From assembly GCA_023544645.1 (NCBI GenBank), contig JAMJFO010000005.1:39059-103058 (forward strand): a stretch of 64,000 nt of DNA, in the 5' to 3' direction. Numbering within the stretch: position 1 is the stretch's first letter; the number at the start of each line of letters is the position of its first letter. The position numbers and the translations under genes are program-made. The notes below the pieces were generated by a model, which was given only the letters and a program-made list of their open reading frames with translations, ran no database searches and was not told where the DNA came from. The stretch comes from Desulfobulbaceae bacterium. GTDB lineage: Bacteria > Desulfobacterota > Desulfobulbia > Desulfobulbales > Desulfobulbaceae. Shown in pieces: positions 26,353 through 35,040 of the stretch.

Positions 26353-27360
26353 TCAATAGGAAATATAGGTCAGATTGCTTGTGGTTATCCGATAGGTCGC
26401 AATGAGCATGAACAGGAGCACAGAGCTCATTGAAACAACTATCCACCTTTTTTCAATGCGCTGCAGAGTTTCCCTGAGTGAAGCAATCCTCCGCAGGGGA
26501 TGAAAAATTCCCGGCAGCATACCGAAAAATACCCCGCAGAATAAACTGATATAAAGGGGATACCCGATGAAACCATAGTGTCCCTGGAACATGTCAAAGG
26601 GGCAGTGATGGGAAGGAAGCTCGTATATGTATATGGATACAAAAGAAACCATTCCGGCCAGGGCCGTAATTATCAGGACAAAGGCAGTAAATGTGTGAAG
26701 ATACCGCAGAAAAGTTTTTTTCGAGTACAGGCATAAAAACGATACGACCAACAGAAAAGAACTGACAAGGTAAAAAACAGTCATTGCCTGTTTTACCGGG
26801 AGGCCGGACAGGCCGCTGGCCACACCTCCACCTGATTCACTGAACAGGGAGCCGCAGCAGGAGGTTATGATGTCCGGATCAAGGCCGAGGAAATAACGGA
26901 GCTGAAGAAACGAATCCCCGACAAACAGGGGCAGCAGGATAATCAATATACTGTACTTCAGCCTGACCAGCGGATAATCTTCGGCTGTCTGGTCGAGATA
27001 ATTCATAACGATCCAGAAACCCGCGGCAAAGCACACAATGATCTTTGACAGCAGGGCCTGCCAGCCCACCGGGTTGGCGTTCAGTGAACCGGTGGCGCAC
27101 ATGGCGCCGACAAAGAGCTTGTGGATATCATCAACGGTGTAGATGAACAGGAACGTGGAAACAACCTGAAATCCAAGAACATAGTTCATGATCGTCGAGA
27201 TAAGACAGGTTTTCCGCTCCAGAGAGAGCTGCCCGGCGGAACTGCTCTGAAAATCCCATCGCACAACAACAACACCCCCGAGGAACGCGGCATACATCAT
27301 CATCAGCGTGACCAGAGCGGAACCGCTGACAAGAGCAAGAATTCCGGGATGGAATATCAC
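26353..27360 (-). CDS. Polytopic membrane protein of the SCO-cytochrome-ABC cluster
   Basis: 335 aa, about eight TM segments, GTG start at 27360 with AAGGAG six bases upstream. It has no recognised transporter signature. His/Cys residues include a CC pair in a loop (DIITSCCGSLFSESGG) and SHHCPFDMFQGHYG between TM segments, which are possible metal or heme ligands. The gene begins directly after the stop of the preceding ATPase gene (if its frame is restored), so it belongs to the operon. Last gene of the cluster. A membrane electron-transfer or metal-handling role is inference only. Confidence 0.65.
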   Translation of the reverse strand: MIFHPGILALVSGSALVTLMMMYAAFLGGVVVVRWDFQSSSAGQLSLERKTCLISTIMNYVLGFQVVSTFLFIYTVDDIHKLFVGAMCATGSLNANPVGWQALLSKIIVCFAAGFWIVMNYLDQTAEDYPLVRLKYSILIILLPLFVGDSFLQLRYFLGLDPDIITSCCGSLFSESGGGVASGLSGLPVKQAMTVFYLVSSFLLVVSFLCLYSKKTFLRYLHTFTAFVLIITALAGMVSFVSIYIYELPSHHCPFDMFQGHYGFIGYPLYISLFCGVFFGMLPGIFHPLRRIASLRETLQRIEKRWIVVSMSSVLLFMLIATYRITTSNLTYISY

Positions 27361-28049
27361 CTACTGCTCCTTTGCCAGCCGTCCATCCCTCATGGCAACA
27401 ATTTTGGCGACCAGACCATGTTCATACACAAAGGGATCATGGGTGGCGACGATCACGGTCCGCCTTCCGCGCACAGTGAGGTAAGCATATCCATAAATTC
27501 CGCTGCCAGCTTCCTGTCCAGATGAGCGGTCGGTTCATCGGCAACAATCACTTTGGGATCATTGATGAGGGCCCGGGCAATGGCCACCCGCTGCTGCTCG
27601 CCGCCGGACAGGTTTTTCACCTTGAGGTTCTCTTTGCCGGCAAGGGAGAACCGGGCCATAATCTCCACCGACTTTTTCTTCATTGCCGAAGGCATCACAG
27701 CAGTGGGATAGAGCGGCAAAAGTATATTATCCCGGACGCTCAGGTTTCGAATGAGATGAAATTGCTGAAAAACAAAACCGAAGGTACTCCTTCGCACGTC
27801 GGTAAGGAAACGCTCGGGAAGCTTGACCACGTCCCTGCCTTCAATGAGGATCCTGCCCTCGGTGGGCCGGGACATGCAGGCGATGGCGCTCAGCAGAGAT
27901 GTTTTACCCGACCCGCTGGGCCCTTTGAGGATGGTCATCCCGCCGCGGGGGATATCAACGGAAATATCATGGAGGGCAACCATCTCATCGGGTTTTCCGG
28001 GATTATAGACCTTTCTGACATTCCGGGCGCTGATATATGCTTTATCCAT
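27361..28049 (-). pseudogene. LolD/MacB-type ABC ATPase interrupted by a one-base frameshift
   Basis: Intact length would be about 229 aa. Walker A GPSGSGKTS, Q-loop FVFQQFHLIRNL, signature [15 protein letters not shown] and Walker [13 protein letters not shown] all lie in one frame, which stops at 27455-27453. Shifting by one base at about 27457-27466 restores the expected continuation TVIVATHDPFVYEHG through to a TAG at 27363-27361. As read, the product loses the H-loop His and the end of the domain and should be inactive. It could be a real mutation or a sequencing error. The start ATG at 28049 has CGAGGA eight bases upstream. Confidence 0.8.
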
Positions 28050-28053
28050 CACA

Positions 28054-29211
28054 TCATCCTCGCATGATTGTCTCAGGGTCGGTTATCGCGGCTTTCCAGG
28101 CAGGGATGACCGTGCTTGCGACATAGGGGGTAACAGTGAGAAACGCGAGGGTAAACACCAGATAGGGATCAAGGTGCGGCGTCAGGTGAAAATCAGGGAA
28201 GACCACCGACCATCCCTTGATTACCGGGGCCAGCAGAAATGCATTAAAGACAAAAATATGGAGATAGCCGGCAAGAGTGCCCAGTAAAAATGAAGTCAGG
28301 GAAATGATAAGACCTTCCCAGAACTTGAGCGCCAGGACTTCCGAAGTATCCCAGCCGATGGCCTTGAGGATTCCTATTTCCTGTTTTTCGTCGGCGCTGA
28401 TTCCGGTCGCCTTATCCCAGGCCAGGATGCAGAAGGCGATGACCGCGGCGCTGAAAACCGTCATCATCATGCCGCTGCGCCAGTTGAACACCATCTCATA
28501 GGTCCGGACAATCTCCGCTTTTGTTATGGGCCGGCTGTCCGGCAGCAGCCTTTTCACTTTGGCAGCCGCCGTCTGCAGTTCATTTTTATTGTATACCTGA
28601 ACGGCGACATCAGTGGCCATTCCCGGAGGATAACCGAAGAAATCGACAACCACTTCATTGGGAAGCAGGATCAGATCATTGGTCAGCAGGCTTGAGTCTG
28701 CGCGAAAAACCCCTACAACTTCATAGAGAACGCCGGTATTGCTGCTGTCAACAAGAATCAGTTCCCCGCCGGCGCCGGTTCTTTTTATTGCGGCGACCCC
28801 GGCGCCGACGGCACACTCGCCAGCGGCAGCAGGTAATCTGCCCTCCAACAGTTCCAGGGGTGTTTCGTTGCCGTCGGTTCCCAGAATGGTATAGTTGGCC
28901 CTGGTCAGAGGATCGTAATAATATCCCCAGTAGCGTTCGCTGACAGTACCGATACCGGGTATTTTTTTAATTTTCTCCGAGTATTCCAACGGGATCAGAT
29001 CGTGGCGGCCACCCACAGTCCTCTGCACAATCAGATCCGGGGCGCTGTCGAGAATATATGCGGCTTCTGTCTGGAGCGCCCTGGAAAACAACAGTATTGA
29101 AGCAAGAGCGCTCACCACCACTGTAAAGGCGGTAATTATCGCCAGGCTTTTATACTTTCTTCTGCCAAGGGAGGTAAGCGCGTAATCAATAATTTTCAGG
29201 TGTTTAATCAT
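28054..29211 (-). CDS. FtsX/MacB-like ABC permease
   Basis: 385 aa. TM1 at residues about 20-42 (SLAIITAFTVVVSALASILL), a large periplasmic domain (about 45-245), then three C-terminal TM segments with DEKQEIGILKAIGWDTSEVL, the FtsX loop, before TM3. It ends AAITDPETIMRG, typical of MacB-like permeases. It partners the ATPase at 27361-28049. Such type VII ABC systems perform mechanotransmission across the periplasm rather than bulk transport, fitting the periplasmic redox partners encoded upstream. The start overlaps the preceding small gene by eight bases. Confidence 0.85.
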   Translation of the reverse strand: MIKHLKIIDYALTSLGRRKYKSLAIITAFTVVVSALASILLFSRALQTEAAYILDSAPDLIVQRTVGGRHDLIPLEYSEKIKKIPGIGTVSERYWGYYYDPLTRANYTILGTDGNETPLELLEGRLPAAAGECAVGAGVAAIKRTGAGGELILVDSSNTGVLYEVVGVFRADSSLLTNDLILLPNEVVVDFFGYPPGMATDVAVQVYNKNELQTAAAKVKRLLPDSRPITKAEIVRTYEMVFNWRSGMMMTVFSAAVIAFCILAWDKATGISADEKQEIGILKAIGWDTSEVLALKFWEGLIISLTSFLLGTLAGYLHIFVFNAFLLAPVIKGWSVVFPDFHLTPHLDPYLVFTLAFLTVTPYVASTVIPAWKAAITDPETIMRG

Positions 29212-29509
29212 CCAGGACACTCCCGGGATTAAAAACCGGGGCAATGACGGAGCCTGCCGGGAAATGTTCAAGAGAAGAGGGGAAATCCTGGAACGGCGAA
29301 AAAAAATCGGTCTGGGATGGATGCCTGGTATAACGCGCTTCGGTCCAGATCGCGAAATCAGTCAGGCGCAGATGGCGAACCAGTTCCTTTTGTCCCTGCA
29401 GCTCAACTTCACGGCTTGCCGACTGCCCGTCAACCGACCATAGAAAGAGCAGAAACAGCAGAAGTATTTCAGCAAGGGTGAATCCGATGAAAATTTTGCT
29501 TTTAATCAT
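29204..29509 (-). CDS. Small single-TM envelope protein
   Basis: 101 aa. One hydrophobic segment at residues about 7-26 (IFIGFTLAEILLLFLLFLWS) and a roughly 70-aa periplasmic tail without cysteines. The stop overlaps the permease start, so it is translated with it. No family recognised. Given its place between the binding protein and the permease, it may be an accessory subunit of the ABC complex; this is inference. Confidence 0.65.
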   Translation of the reverse strand: MIKSKIFIGFTLAEILLLFLLFLWSVDGQSASREVELQGQKELVRHLRLTDFAIWTEARYTRHPSQTDFFSPFQDFPSSLEHFPAGSVIAPVFNPGSVLDD

Positions 29510-29557
29510 CTATGCTCAAGGGATGACAGGAAAGATTCTCTCCGTGCCCAAAAAATG

Positions 29558-31294
29558 TCAGTGAATAACCCAATCGCTTCTTTTCACGAGCTCGGGGTCG
29601 GGGCCTTTAGTCAATTGGACAACATAGCAGCCTTTGGAGGCATATCGCTGTCCCGGGCCGAAGGTCAGGCGAGGGTAAACGGCAATAGCGTAATCCTGAT
29701 CATTCATCATATCGAATTTTTCAAGGAAGTATTCCCGGAAAAACTCGCTTCGAATATGCTTAACCGCTCCAGTCAGCATCCATCCCAGAAAATACATCTT
29801 GGACTGCACCTGCAGATCGGTAACCGGAACTTTCCTGACCTCCAGCCAGCGTTTGACCATCAGCCTCCTCGTTTCATTCTCGCCGGTCAGGCTGTACGGG
29901 TAAGTTACATACGCATTGTCCCGCAGGAAATCCGGAACAGCTTCAAAGGAATAATCCAGCAGCTCCGAAGAAAAAATAATCTGCCGGGGCAGTTCCCAAT
30001 CCCCGGCAATACTTTCAATATTTGCGAGATCATCACCTCCCAGCCAGAGAATCAATACCGTCGGCAGAGAGGACTTCATGGTTTCTTTCCAGAACTCGGG
30101 AGTCGGTTCTGCTCCCGGCAACAATTTCAGATATTCAGGTTCAGGTCGTTCATATTTCCGCCAACTCTCGGAAAAACCCCGGATCAAGGCATTACTCTCC
30201 AGACCTTCCCTAAACACAATGACAATATTTGACTCCGGCGCAATATTTTCTGCTGCATGCAGGTATCGGGCGGCAGTTTCACCTTCCTGGTAAATGCCTT
30301 TGGAAAAATAAAGAGTGTACCAGTCCGTTTCTGATATGATCGGAAAATTCGTCAACGGGAATATGGTCGGAATTTTGTTCTGTTCAGAAAATTCATGAAT
30401 CACCCGCCAGCTGCCTGGTGCAATTCCGCCAAGGAGCGCAAAGACGGGCTGGTCCTGATAAAAATTTTTCAGCTGACCCGGCCATGTATCTTCAGGGCCT
30501 TTTAACTCCCAGACATCAAGATGCCACCTGCGATATGCCTGATGCATCTCGGTCTTGAAAAATGGCCCCGAAGTCGCCCTCCTCTCCTGATGACGATTCT
30601 GGGAGTTATGGGTATCAATATGGGCCTGCAGGGTTGAAAGCATGGACTGCCGATCTTCTTCGGCAACACCGTCGGTGATCACAGTGGCAAAGCGGATCGT
30701 CGTCTCATCGACTCCCGGCGCCATATCAACAGAAAGATTATTGAGATAATGAACCAGGACAGCCATATCCCGGTCTTCGAGATTGTACCGGGGCATAATG
30801 GGGTCAATTTTTCTGCCGGCCGGATCAACCCCGGTCCACAGCGCCATCGCCAGGCTCTTGTCGGTATACGCCGGTCTGGCATCCTCAACCCTATAGTAGG
30901 GCGGAAGGTTTTTGCGGGCATTCTGTTTTGCCGTATCACCTTCAGGCGGCCGCCAGGCGCCGGTTCTTCTTCGTGGTTTTTTTAATTCCCGGCCATTAGT
31001 CGGCCAGGTGATGACGGTACCTTCCTCCGACCCCAGCCCGCTTCTCTGGTGACAGTCATCACAGGTGAACATCCGGCCGTCCACCGGAATATCTCCCATG
31101 ACCACAGCTTCCATGGGCTCTCCGGAAGGAAGGATGCCATCCCGGTACATTCTTTCCCCCAGGCGCATGGCTTCATCCTTTGTCAGATCCTCTGGGGACA
31201 ACGCATCATCTGCGCAAAGAGCGGTCCCGGTTAAGAGCAGGAGCCATAGGATGGCCGGCAGATATTTCAGGATAAAAGGTCCTTGTCCGGTCAT
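29558..31294 (-). CDS. Cytochrome c domain fused to a periplasmic binding protein-like domain
   Basis: 578 aa. Signal peptide (about 1-27). Residues about 40-190 form a monoheme cytochrome c-like domain with CDDCH (C78, C81, H82) and a likely distal Met at M167 (DPIMPRY). Residues about 198-575 resemble a type I periplasmic binding protein (leucine-binding or receptor-family fold): TTIRFATVITDG, PVFALLGGIAPGSWRVIHEF, NKIPTIFPLTNFPI, SNIVIVFREGLESNALI. This pairs a redox centre with a ligand-binding module. The start overlaps the SCO gene stop (TAATG). Role inferred: redox-responsive or electron-accepting sensor/binding subunit of the ABC complex. Confidence 0.8.
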   Translation of the reverse strand: MTGQGPFILKYLPAILWLLLLTGTALCADDALSPEDLTKDEAMRLGERMYRDGILPSGEPMEAVVMGDIPVDGRMFTCDDCHQRSGLGSEEGTVITWPTNGRELKKPRRRTGAWRPPEGDTAKQNARKNLPPYYRVEDARPAYTDKSLAMALWTGVDPAGRKIDPIMPRYNLEDRDMAVLVHYLNNLSVDMAPGVDETTIRFATVITDGVAEEDRQSMLSTLQAHIDTHNSQNRHQERRATSGPFFKTEMHQAYRRWHLDVWELKGPEDTWPGQLKNFYQDQPVFALLGGIAPGSWRVIHEFSEQNKIPTIFPLTNFPIISETDWYTLYFSKGIYQEGETAARYLHAAENIAPESNIVIVFREGLESNALIRGFSESWRKYERPEPEYLKLLPGAEPTPEFWKETMKSSLPTVLILWLGGDDLANIESIAGDWELPRQIIFSSELLDYSFEAVPDFLRDNAYVTYPYSLTGENETRRLMVKRWLEVRKVPVTDLQVQSKMYFLGWMLTGAVKHIRSEFFREYFLEKFDMMNDQDYAIAVYPRLTFGPGQRYASKGCYVVQLTKGPDPELVKRSDWVIH

Positions 31295-31893
31295 TATTTC
31301 TTTGATAACGCGTTGTATTCCTTTATGAGATCGGCGGAAGACAATAGCTCATTGATACGTATCCATTTTGTGTCTCCCGATGCATGAAGGAAGGTCAGGG
31401 GAGAGTGGTCCATCTTGTTAGTAACAAAGGCATCAAAGGCCCGCATAACCTGAAAAATGTCTTCGCGCTTGCCTGTGAGGAAGTCCCAGCCGGGCTGGGC
31501 ATCGTACCGCTCAAGGTACTCTTTCATGACCAGCGGCGTATCGTTGTCCGGATCAATGGAAATTGAAATGAGGTGCACATCCTGCGCCGCCGGTCCCAGC
31601 TTTTTCTGAAAATGGGAAAAGCCTATGGACAGGACAGGACAGATTGTCGTGCAGGTTCCATAAATGAAATCAAGGATAACTGGTTTATCCGACTCAATGA
31701 TTTCCTTGAAGTTAACTTTTTGTCCGTCCTGGTTCACCAGGATAACGTCCGGGATCGTATATTGGACGATTTTTTTATCATAATCCGTTGCAGCCCGGCA
31801 CGGATTTACACTGAGAAAAAAAATCATGAGCAGCAGCTGCGCAGGATAAACGAATTGCTTTGTTCGGGGATATTGGGTTTTCATTTTTTCCAT
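31294..31893 (-). CDS. SCO1/SenC/PrrC-family thioredoxin-fold protein
   Basis: 199 aa with an N-terminal signal or anchor (about 15-35). The CxxxC copper/redox motif is intact (C81 and C85 in YGTCTTICPVLS), and the conserved His is present (H163 in KMDHSPLTFL). SCO proteins deliver copper to cytochrome oxidase or act as periplasmic thiol reductants. No oxidase genes are near, so a role in maturing or reducing the neighbouring cytochrome or a copper site is more likely. First gene of the leftward six-gene operon. Confidence 0.9.
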   Translation of the reverse strand: MEKMKTQYPRTKQFVYPAQLLLMIFFLSVNPCRAATDYDKKIVQYTIPDVILVNQDGQKVNFKEIIESDKPVILDFIYGTCTTICPVLSIGFSHFQKKLGPAAQDVHLISISIDPDNDTPLVMKEYLERYDAQPGWDFLTGKREDIFQVMRAFDAFVTNKMDHSPLTFLHASGDTKWIRINELLSSADLIKEYNALSKK

Positions 31894-32038
31894 TCTGCCT
31901 GGTCATCATTGAAAAAAAGATGCCGATGACTACTTTTCACGCATAACTTCGCCACGTAAACCGTTCAGGATCATCCGATCCTTATCCGGTCTGGAGGGAT
32001 TGCGCAATGAATGCTCCTGTACCGCAGAGCGGCAGCCG

Positions 32039-32206
32039 TTAATCAAAAATCTCCACATCTCCATGCCTGCATTCCGAGCAGCGCAGCATGGGATCCCATC
32101 TCTCAAAAGGCGCCCGCCACTGCTCTTCCTCCATCTGCTCCCTGAACTGCTCAAGGCATTCATCACAAAGCCAGCGGTCACCATCCGGCGTTACCCATAA
32201 TTTCAT
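32039..32206 (-). CDS. 55-aa zinc-ribbon mini-protein
   Basis: Reads MKLWVTPDGDRWLCDECLEQ near the start and ends CSECRHGDVEIFD. Two CxxC pairs (CDEC and CSEC) about 30 residues apart fit a zinc ribbon. AGGGGA lies six bases before ATG 32206; a second ATG at 32212 sits too close to that site. Too short for standard ORF cut-offs, but the residue pattern and ribosome site support it. About 145 bases upstream of the SCO operon on the same strand. Function unknown. Confidence 0.6.
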   Translation of the reverse strand: MKLWVTPDGDRWLCDECLEQFREQMEEEQWRAPFERWDPMLRCSECRHGDVEIFD

Positions 32207-32561
32207 CTTCATTCCCCTGGTGTATTTTGATTAAACCCGGTAATGCGCATTTTTCCCGTAACGTACGCCGCCAAGGCAAATACTCACGGGTAGAGCACAA
32301 GCATTTACAGCGGCTGCATGGTGGTGCGCATCCATGAAAGAAGCCTGCCCGATCTCCATCATGTATGCGGGCAGGCCGATGCCAAAGGAAATGCGATGCC
32401 CTGTGACCGCCTACTATCCAAGAATACCGTATGCCCATGAATGATTCAAGCAGGATATAACCTGAAGAAAAAATAAAGGTTCTGTGATATATTACGCTTT
32501 ATCAAAAAACTGTCATGGAATTTCAAGCCATGATCAAATACTCGCACATAACCAGCTGACC
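32207..32561. other. Divergent intergenic region with a perfect 9-bp hairpin
   Basis: 355 bases between the zinc-ribbon gene and recQ. Contains GCCTGCCCG (32343-32351) and CGGGCAGGC (32368-32376), a perfect inverted repeat with a 16-base loop and no T-run. The stretch before recQ (about 32,450-32,510) is AT-rich and probably holds its promoter. No ORF with a credible ribosome site seen. Confidence 0.4.
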
Positions 32562-34364
32562 ATGCAAAACACCCCTCTCAAAAGTCTGAAAAAGATTTTC
32601 GGTTACGAGACATTCCGCGACCAGCAGCAGGAGATCATCGAAGGCCTTATCCGCGGCGAGGACGCCTTTGTCCTGATGCCCACCGGCGGCGGCAAGTCAC
32701 TCTGCTACCAGATCCCTGCCCTGCACCGGCCCGGTGTCGGCATCGTAATCTCCCCCCTTATCTCCCTGATGAAGGACCAGGTTGACGCCCTCAATGCCTG
32801 CGGCGTACGGGCGGCTTTTTACAACTCTTCCCTCAAAAGCGGGGAAGCCCGCCAGGTTCTGGCCATGCTCAACAACCAGGAACTGGACCTGTTGTATCTT
32901 GCCCCGGAGAGGTTGATGAACAATGACTTCGTCGACCGGCTCACCAATATCCCCATTGCCCTTTTTGCCATAGACGAAGCACACTGCATATCCCAGTGGG
33001 GCCATGATTTTCGTCCGGAGTACGCCAAACTCGACCGGCTGCGGCGGGTGTTTCCGGATATACCGATAATCGCCCTGACCGCCACCGCAGAACCCCACAC
33101 CCGGCGCGACATCCTCGAACGCCTTCAACTGATCCGATCAAGATGCTACATCTCCAGTTTTGACCGGCCGAATATCAGGTACACCGTGTTTGAAAAACAG
33201 AAACCCTTTGGCCAGCTCACTGCTTTTCTCCAGGACCGCCAAAACGAAGCGGGAATTGTTTACTGCCTGAGCAGGAAACGGGTGGAAAAGGTAGCTTCCC
33301 AGCTCATCGATGCCGGTTACCGGGCAGCTTCGTATCACGCCGGCCTGCCGGCCGGTCAACGAAAAAAGGTGCAGGAGGATTTCCTGCGCGACGATGTGCG
33401 GATCATTGTTGCCACCGTGGCCTTCGGCATGGGGATTGACAAATCAAACATCAGGTTTGTGGTCCACTTTGATATACCGAAAAACATCGAGAGCTACTAC
33501 CAGGAAACCGGCCGCGCCGGCCGTGACGGCATGGCAGCCGAAGCGCTTCTCCTTTTTGGCTATGGTGATATTGCCCTGGCCCGGGGACTCATTGAGAAAA
33601 CGTGGAACCAGGAACAAAAAAGAATCGAACTCCACAAGCTGAACGCCATGGTCGGTTTTGCCGAGACCCTGAGTTGCCGACGCCGGGTCCTGCTCGGTTA
33701 TTTTGGCGAAAACCTGGCCAAAGACTGCGGCAACTGCGATATCTGCCTCGATCCTCCGGAACTCGTTGATGTAACCGAGGATGCCCGCAAGGCTCTGTCC
33801 TGTGTCTACCGGGTCGGACAGCGGTTCGGCATGGGACACGTTATCGATGTCCTTCGGGGATCAAAAAAAGAACGGCTCCTCCAGTTGCGCCATGACAAAC
33901 TTTCCACCTACGGAATCGGCAGGGAACAAAGCCAGGAATTCTGGGGAAGCCTCCTGCGCCACCTGGTGCAGAATGGTTACCTGGAACAGGATGTGGGCAA
34001 ATTTTCAGTCCTCAAGCTGAACGAAACCGCCTGGCCCCTGCTGCGAGGGGAAAAAACCCTGGAAATGGCTCAGCCCCGGGTCAGGACCGTTACCAAAACC
34101 AGAAAAAAGGGACAGCCGGCCGGAGATATTGATCATGACCGGGAGCTCTTTGAGAAACTGCGAATAGTGCGAAAAAATCTGGCGGACGAAGCCGGAGTGC
34201 CTCCGTTTGTCATCTTCAACGACGCAACCCTCGCCCAAATGGCTGCCTATCTGCCGACCGACGATAAATCGATGATGCGCATCCACGGCGTCGGGTTCCA
34301 CAAGCTGGAGCAATACGGTCCGGTTTTCCTCCAAGAGATAAACGCCCATATACAAAACAGTTGA
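32562..34364 (+). CDS. recQ: ATP-dependent DNA helicase RecQ
   Basis: 600 aa, full RecQ architecture. Superfamily 2 helicase core with MPTGGGKSLCYQ, DEAHCISQWGHDFRPEY and YQETGRAGRDG; RQC zinc-binding region CRRRVLLGYFGE...CGNCDIC; HRDC domain at about residues 520-595. It unwinds DNA 3' to 5' in recombination repair. ATG 32562 gives the family N-terminus (LKKIFGYETFRDQQQEII); the frame extends 26 codons upstream without similarity. Confidence 0.97.
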   Translation: MQNTPLKSLKKIFGYETFRDQQQEIIEGLIRGEDAFVLMPTGGGKSLCYQIPALHRPGVGIVISPLISLMKDQVDALNACGVRAAFYNSSLKSGEARQVLAMLNNQELDLLYLAPERLMNNDFVDRLTNIPIALFAIDEAHCISQWGHDFRPEYAKLDRLRRVFPDIPIIALTATAEPHTRRDILERLQLIRSRCYISSFDRPNIRYTVFEKQKPFGQLTAFLQDRQNEAGIVYCLSRKRVEKVASQLIDAGYRAASYHAGLPAGQRKKVQEDFLRDDVRIIVATVAFGMGIDKSNIRFVVHFDIPKNIESYYQETGRAGRDGMAAEALLLFGYGDIALARGLIEKTWNQEQKRIELHKLNAMVGFAETLSCRRRVLLGYFGENLAKDCGNCDICLDPPELVDVTEDARKALSCVYRVGQRFGMGHVIDVLRGSKKERLLQLRHDKLSTYGIGREQSQEFWGSLLRHLVQNGYLEQDVGKFSVLKLNETAWPLLRGEKTLEMAQPRVRTVTKTRKKGQPAGDIDHDRELFEKLRIVRKNLADEAGVPPFVIFNDATLAQMAAYLPTDDKSMMRIHGVGFHKLEQYGPVFLQEINAHIQNS

Positions 34365-34452
34365 GACTGGACAGGGAACCCTCTGATAATTAACGTTTCC
34401 CGGAGAATCAGCTTTTTATTCATTTTCCGACGCTGTGGAGGCCAACAAGGGA

Positions 34453-34788
34453 ATGAAAAAAACAGAGTATCGGAACCAGGCTTTAAAGATCCTCCCATGG
34501 GTCTGCGCCAAGTGCGGCCGTGACTTCTCCGGCAAAAATCTGCGGGAACTGACGGTCCACCACAAGGATCATAATTACAAAAACAATCCCCCCGACGGCA
34601 GCAACTGGGAATTGTTGTGCATCTATTGCCACGACAATGAGCACTCCCGCTCCCTGGACGCCGAATGGCTGCCCACCCACGATACTGACGCCGAAAAAAA
34701 ACCCGCGTCCACCCATACCCCGTTTGCCGGCCTCGGGAAACTGCTCGGTGAGCGCAACCATAAAAAAGGGAAGACCGGCGAAAAATGA
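34453..34788 (+). CDS. yajD: YajD-family HNH nuclease
   Basis: 111 aa. Strongly resembles E. coli YajD: ALKILPWVCAKCGRDF, NLRELTVHHKDHNYKNNP, DGSNWELLCIYCHDNEHS, then a basic C-terminus with PFAGLGKLLGE. Two CxxC pairs bind zinc and the HH...H set forms the HNH site. A GTG at 34435 is an alternative start; ATG 34453 gives the best match to the family N-terminus. Cytoplasmic; the biological substrate of YajD is not established. Not part of an evident operon. Confidence 0.88.
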   Translation: MKKTEYRNQALKILPWVCAKCGRDFSGKNLRELTVHHKDHNYKNNPPDGSNWELLCIYCHDNEHSRSLDAEWLPTHDTDAEKKPASTHTPFAGLGKLLGERNHKKGKTGEK

Positions 34789-34887
34789 CATGGTTGACCG
34801 CGGTGCACATCCGGCTATCCGCCTCTTCACCGGACAAATTTTTAATACCCCCATTTGCTCCGCCAAAAAAAAAATCGCCGCCCCTCA

Positions 34888-34917
34888 TTGACAAACCACA
34901 ACGTGGGATAATATTTT
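34888..34917 (+). promoter_or_regulatory. Promoter candidate for the secreted DsrE-like gene
   Basis: TTGACA at 34888-34893 followed after 18 bases by TATTTT (34912-34917), or after 15 by TAATAT. The spacer holds CCACAACGTGG, a small inverted repeat that could be an operator. The transcript would carry a leader of about 115 bases before the GGAGGG ribosome site. Confidence 0.4.
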
Positions 34918-35040
34918 AGACATACGAGGCTCTCTGCTTACCTGAGCAAGATTGAATGGCAGAGGCTGCATGGACAAGTCCGACAGACGTCCGGCATCCC
35001 TAAACATAAACATGAATCATACATCAACATGGAGGGCGCA

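Noticed and set aside
31930..32184. 84-codon leftward ORF overlapping the zinc-ribbon gene
   Set aside because: The alternate frame with paired CxxC motifs and a proper ribosome site is more convincing; this one has no pattern.
34921..34950. Third copy of the CGCAGRCTCGCTTACCT repeat core (GCTCTCTGCTTACCTGAGC)
   Set aside because: Only a short partial match with indel-like differences and no inverted ends; likely chance.
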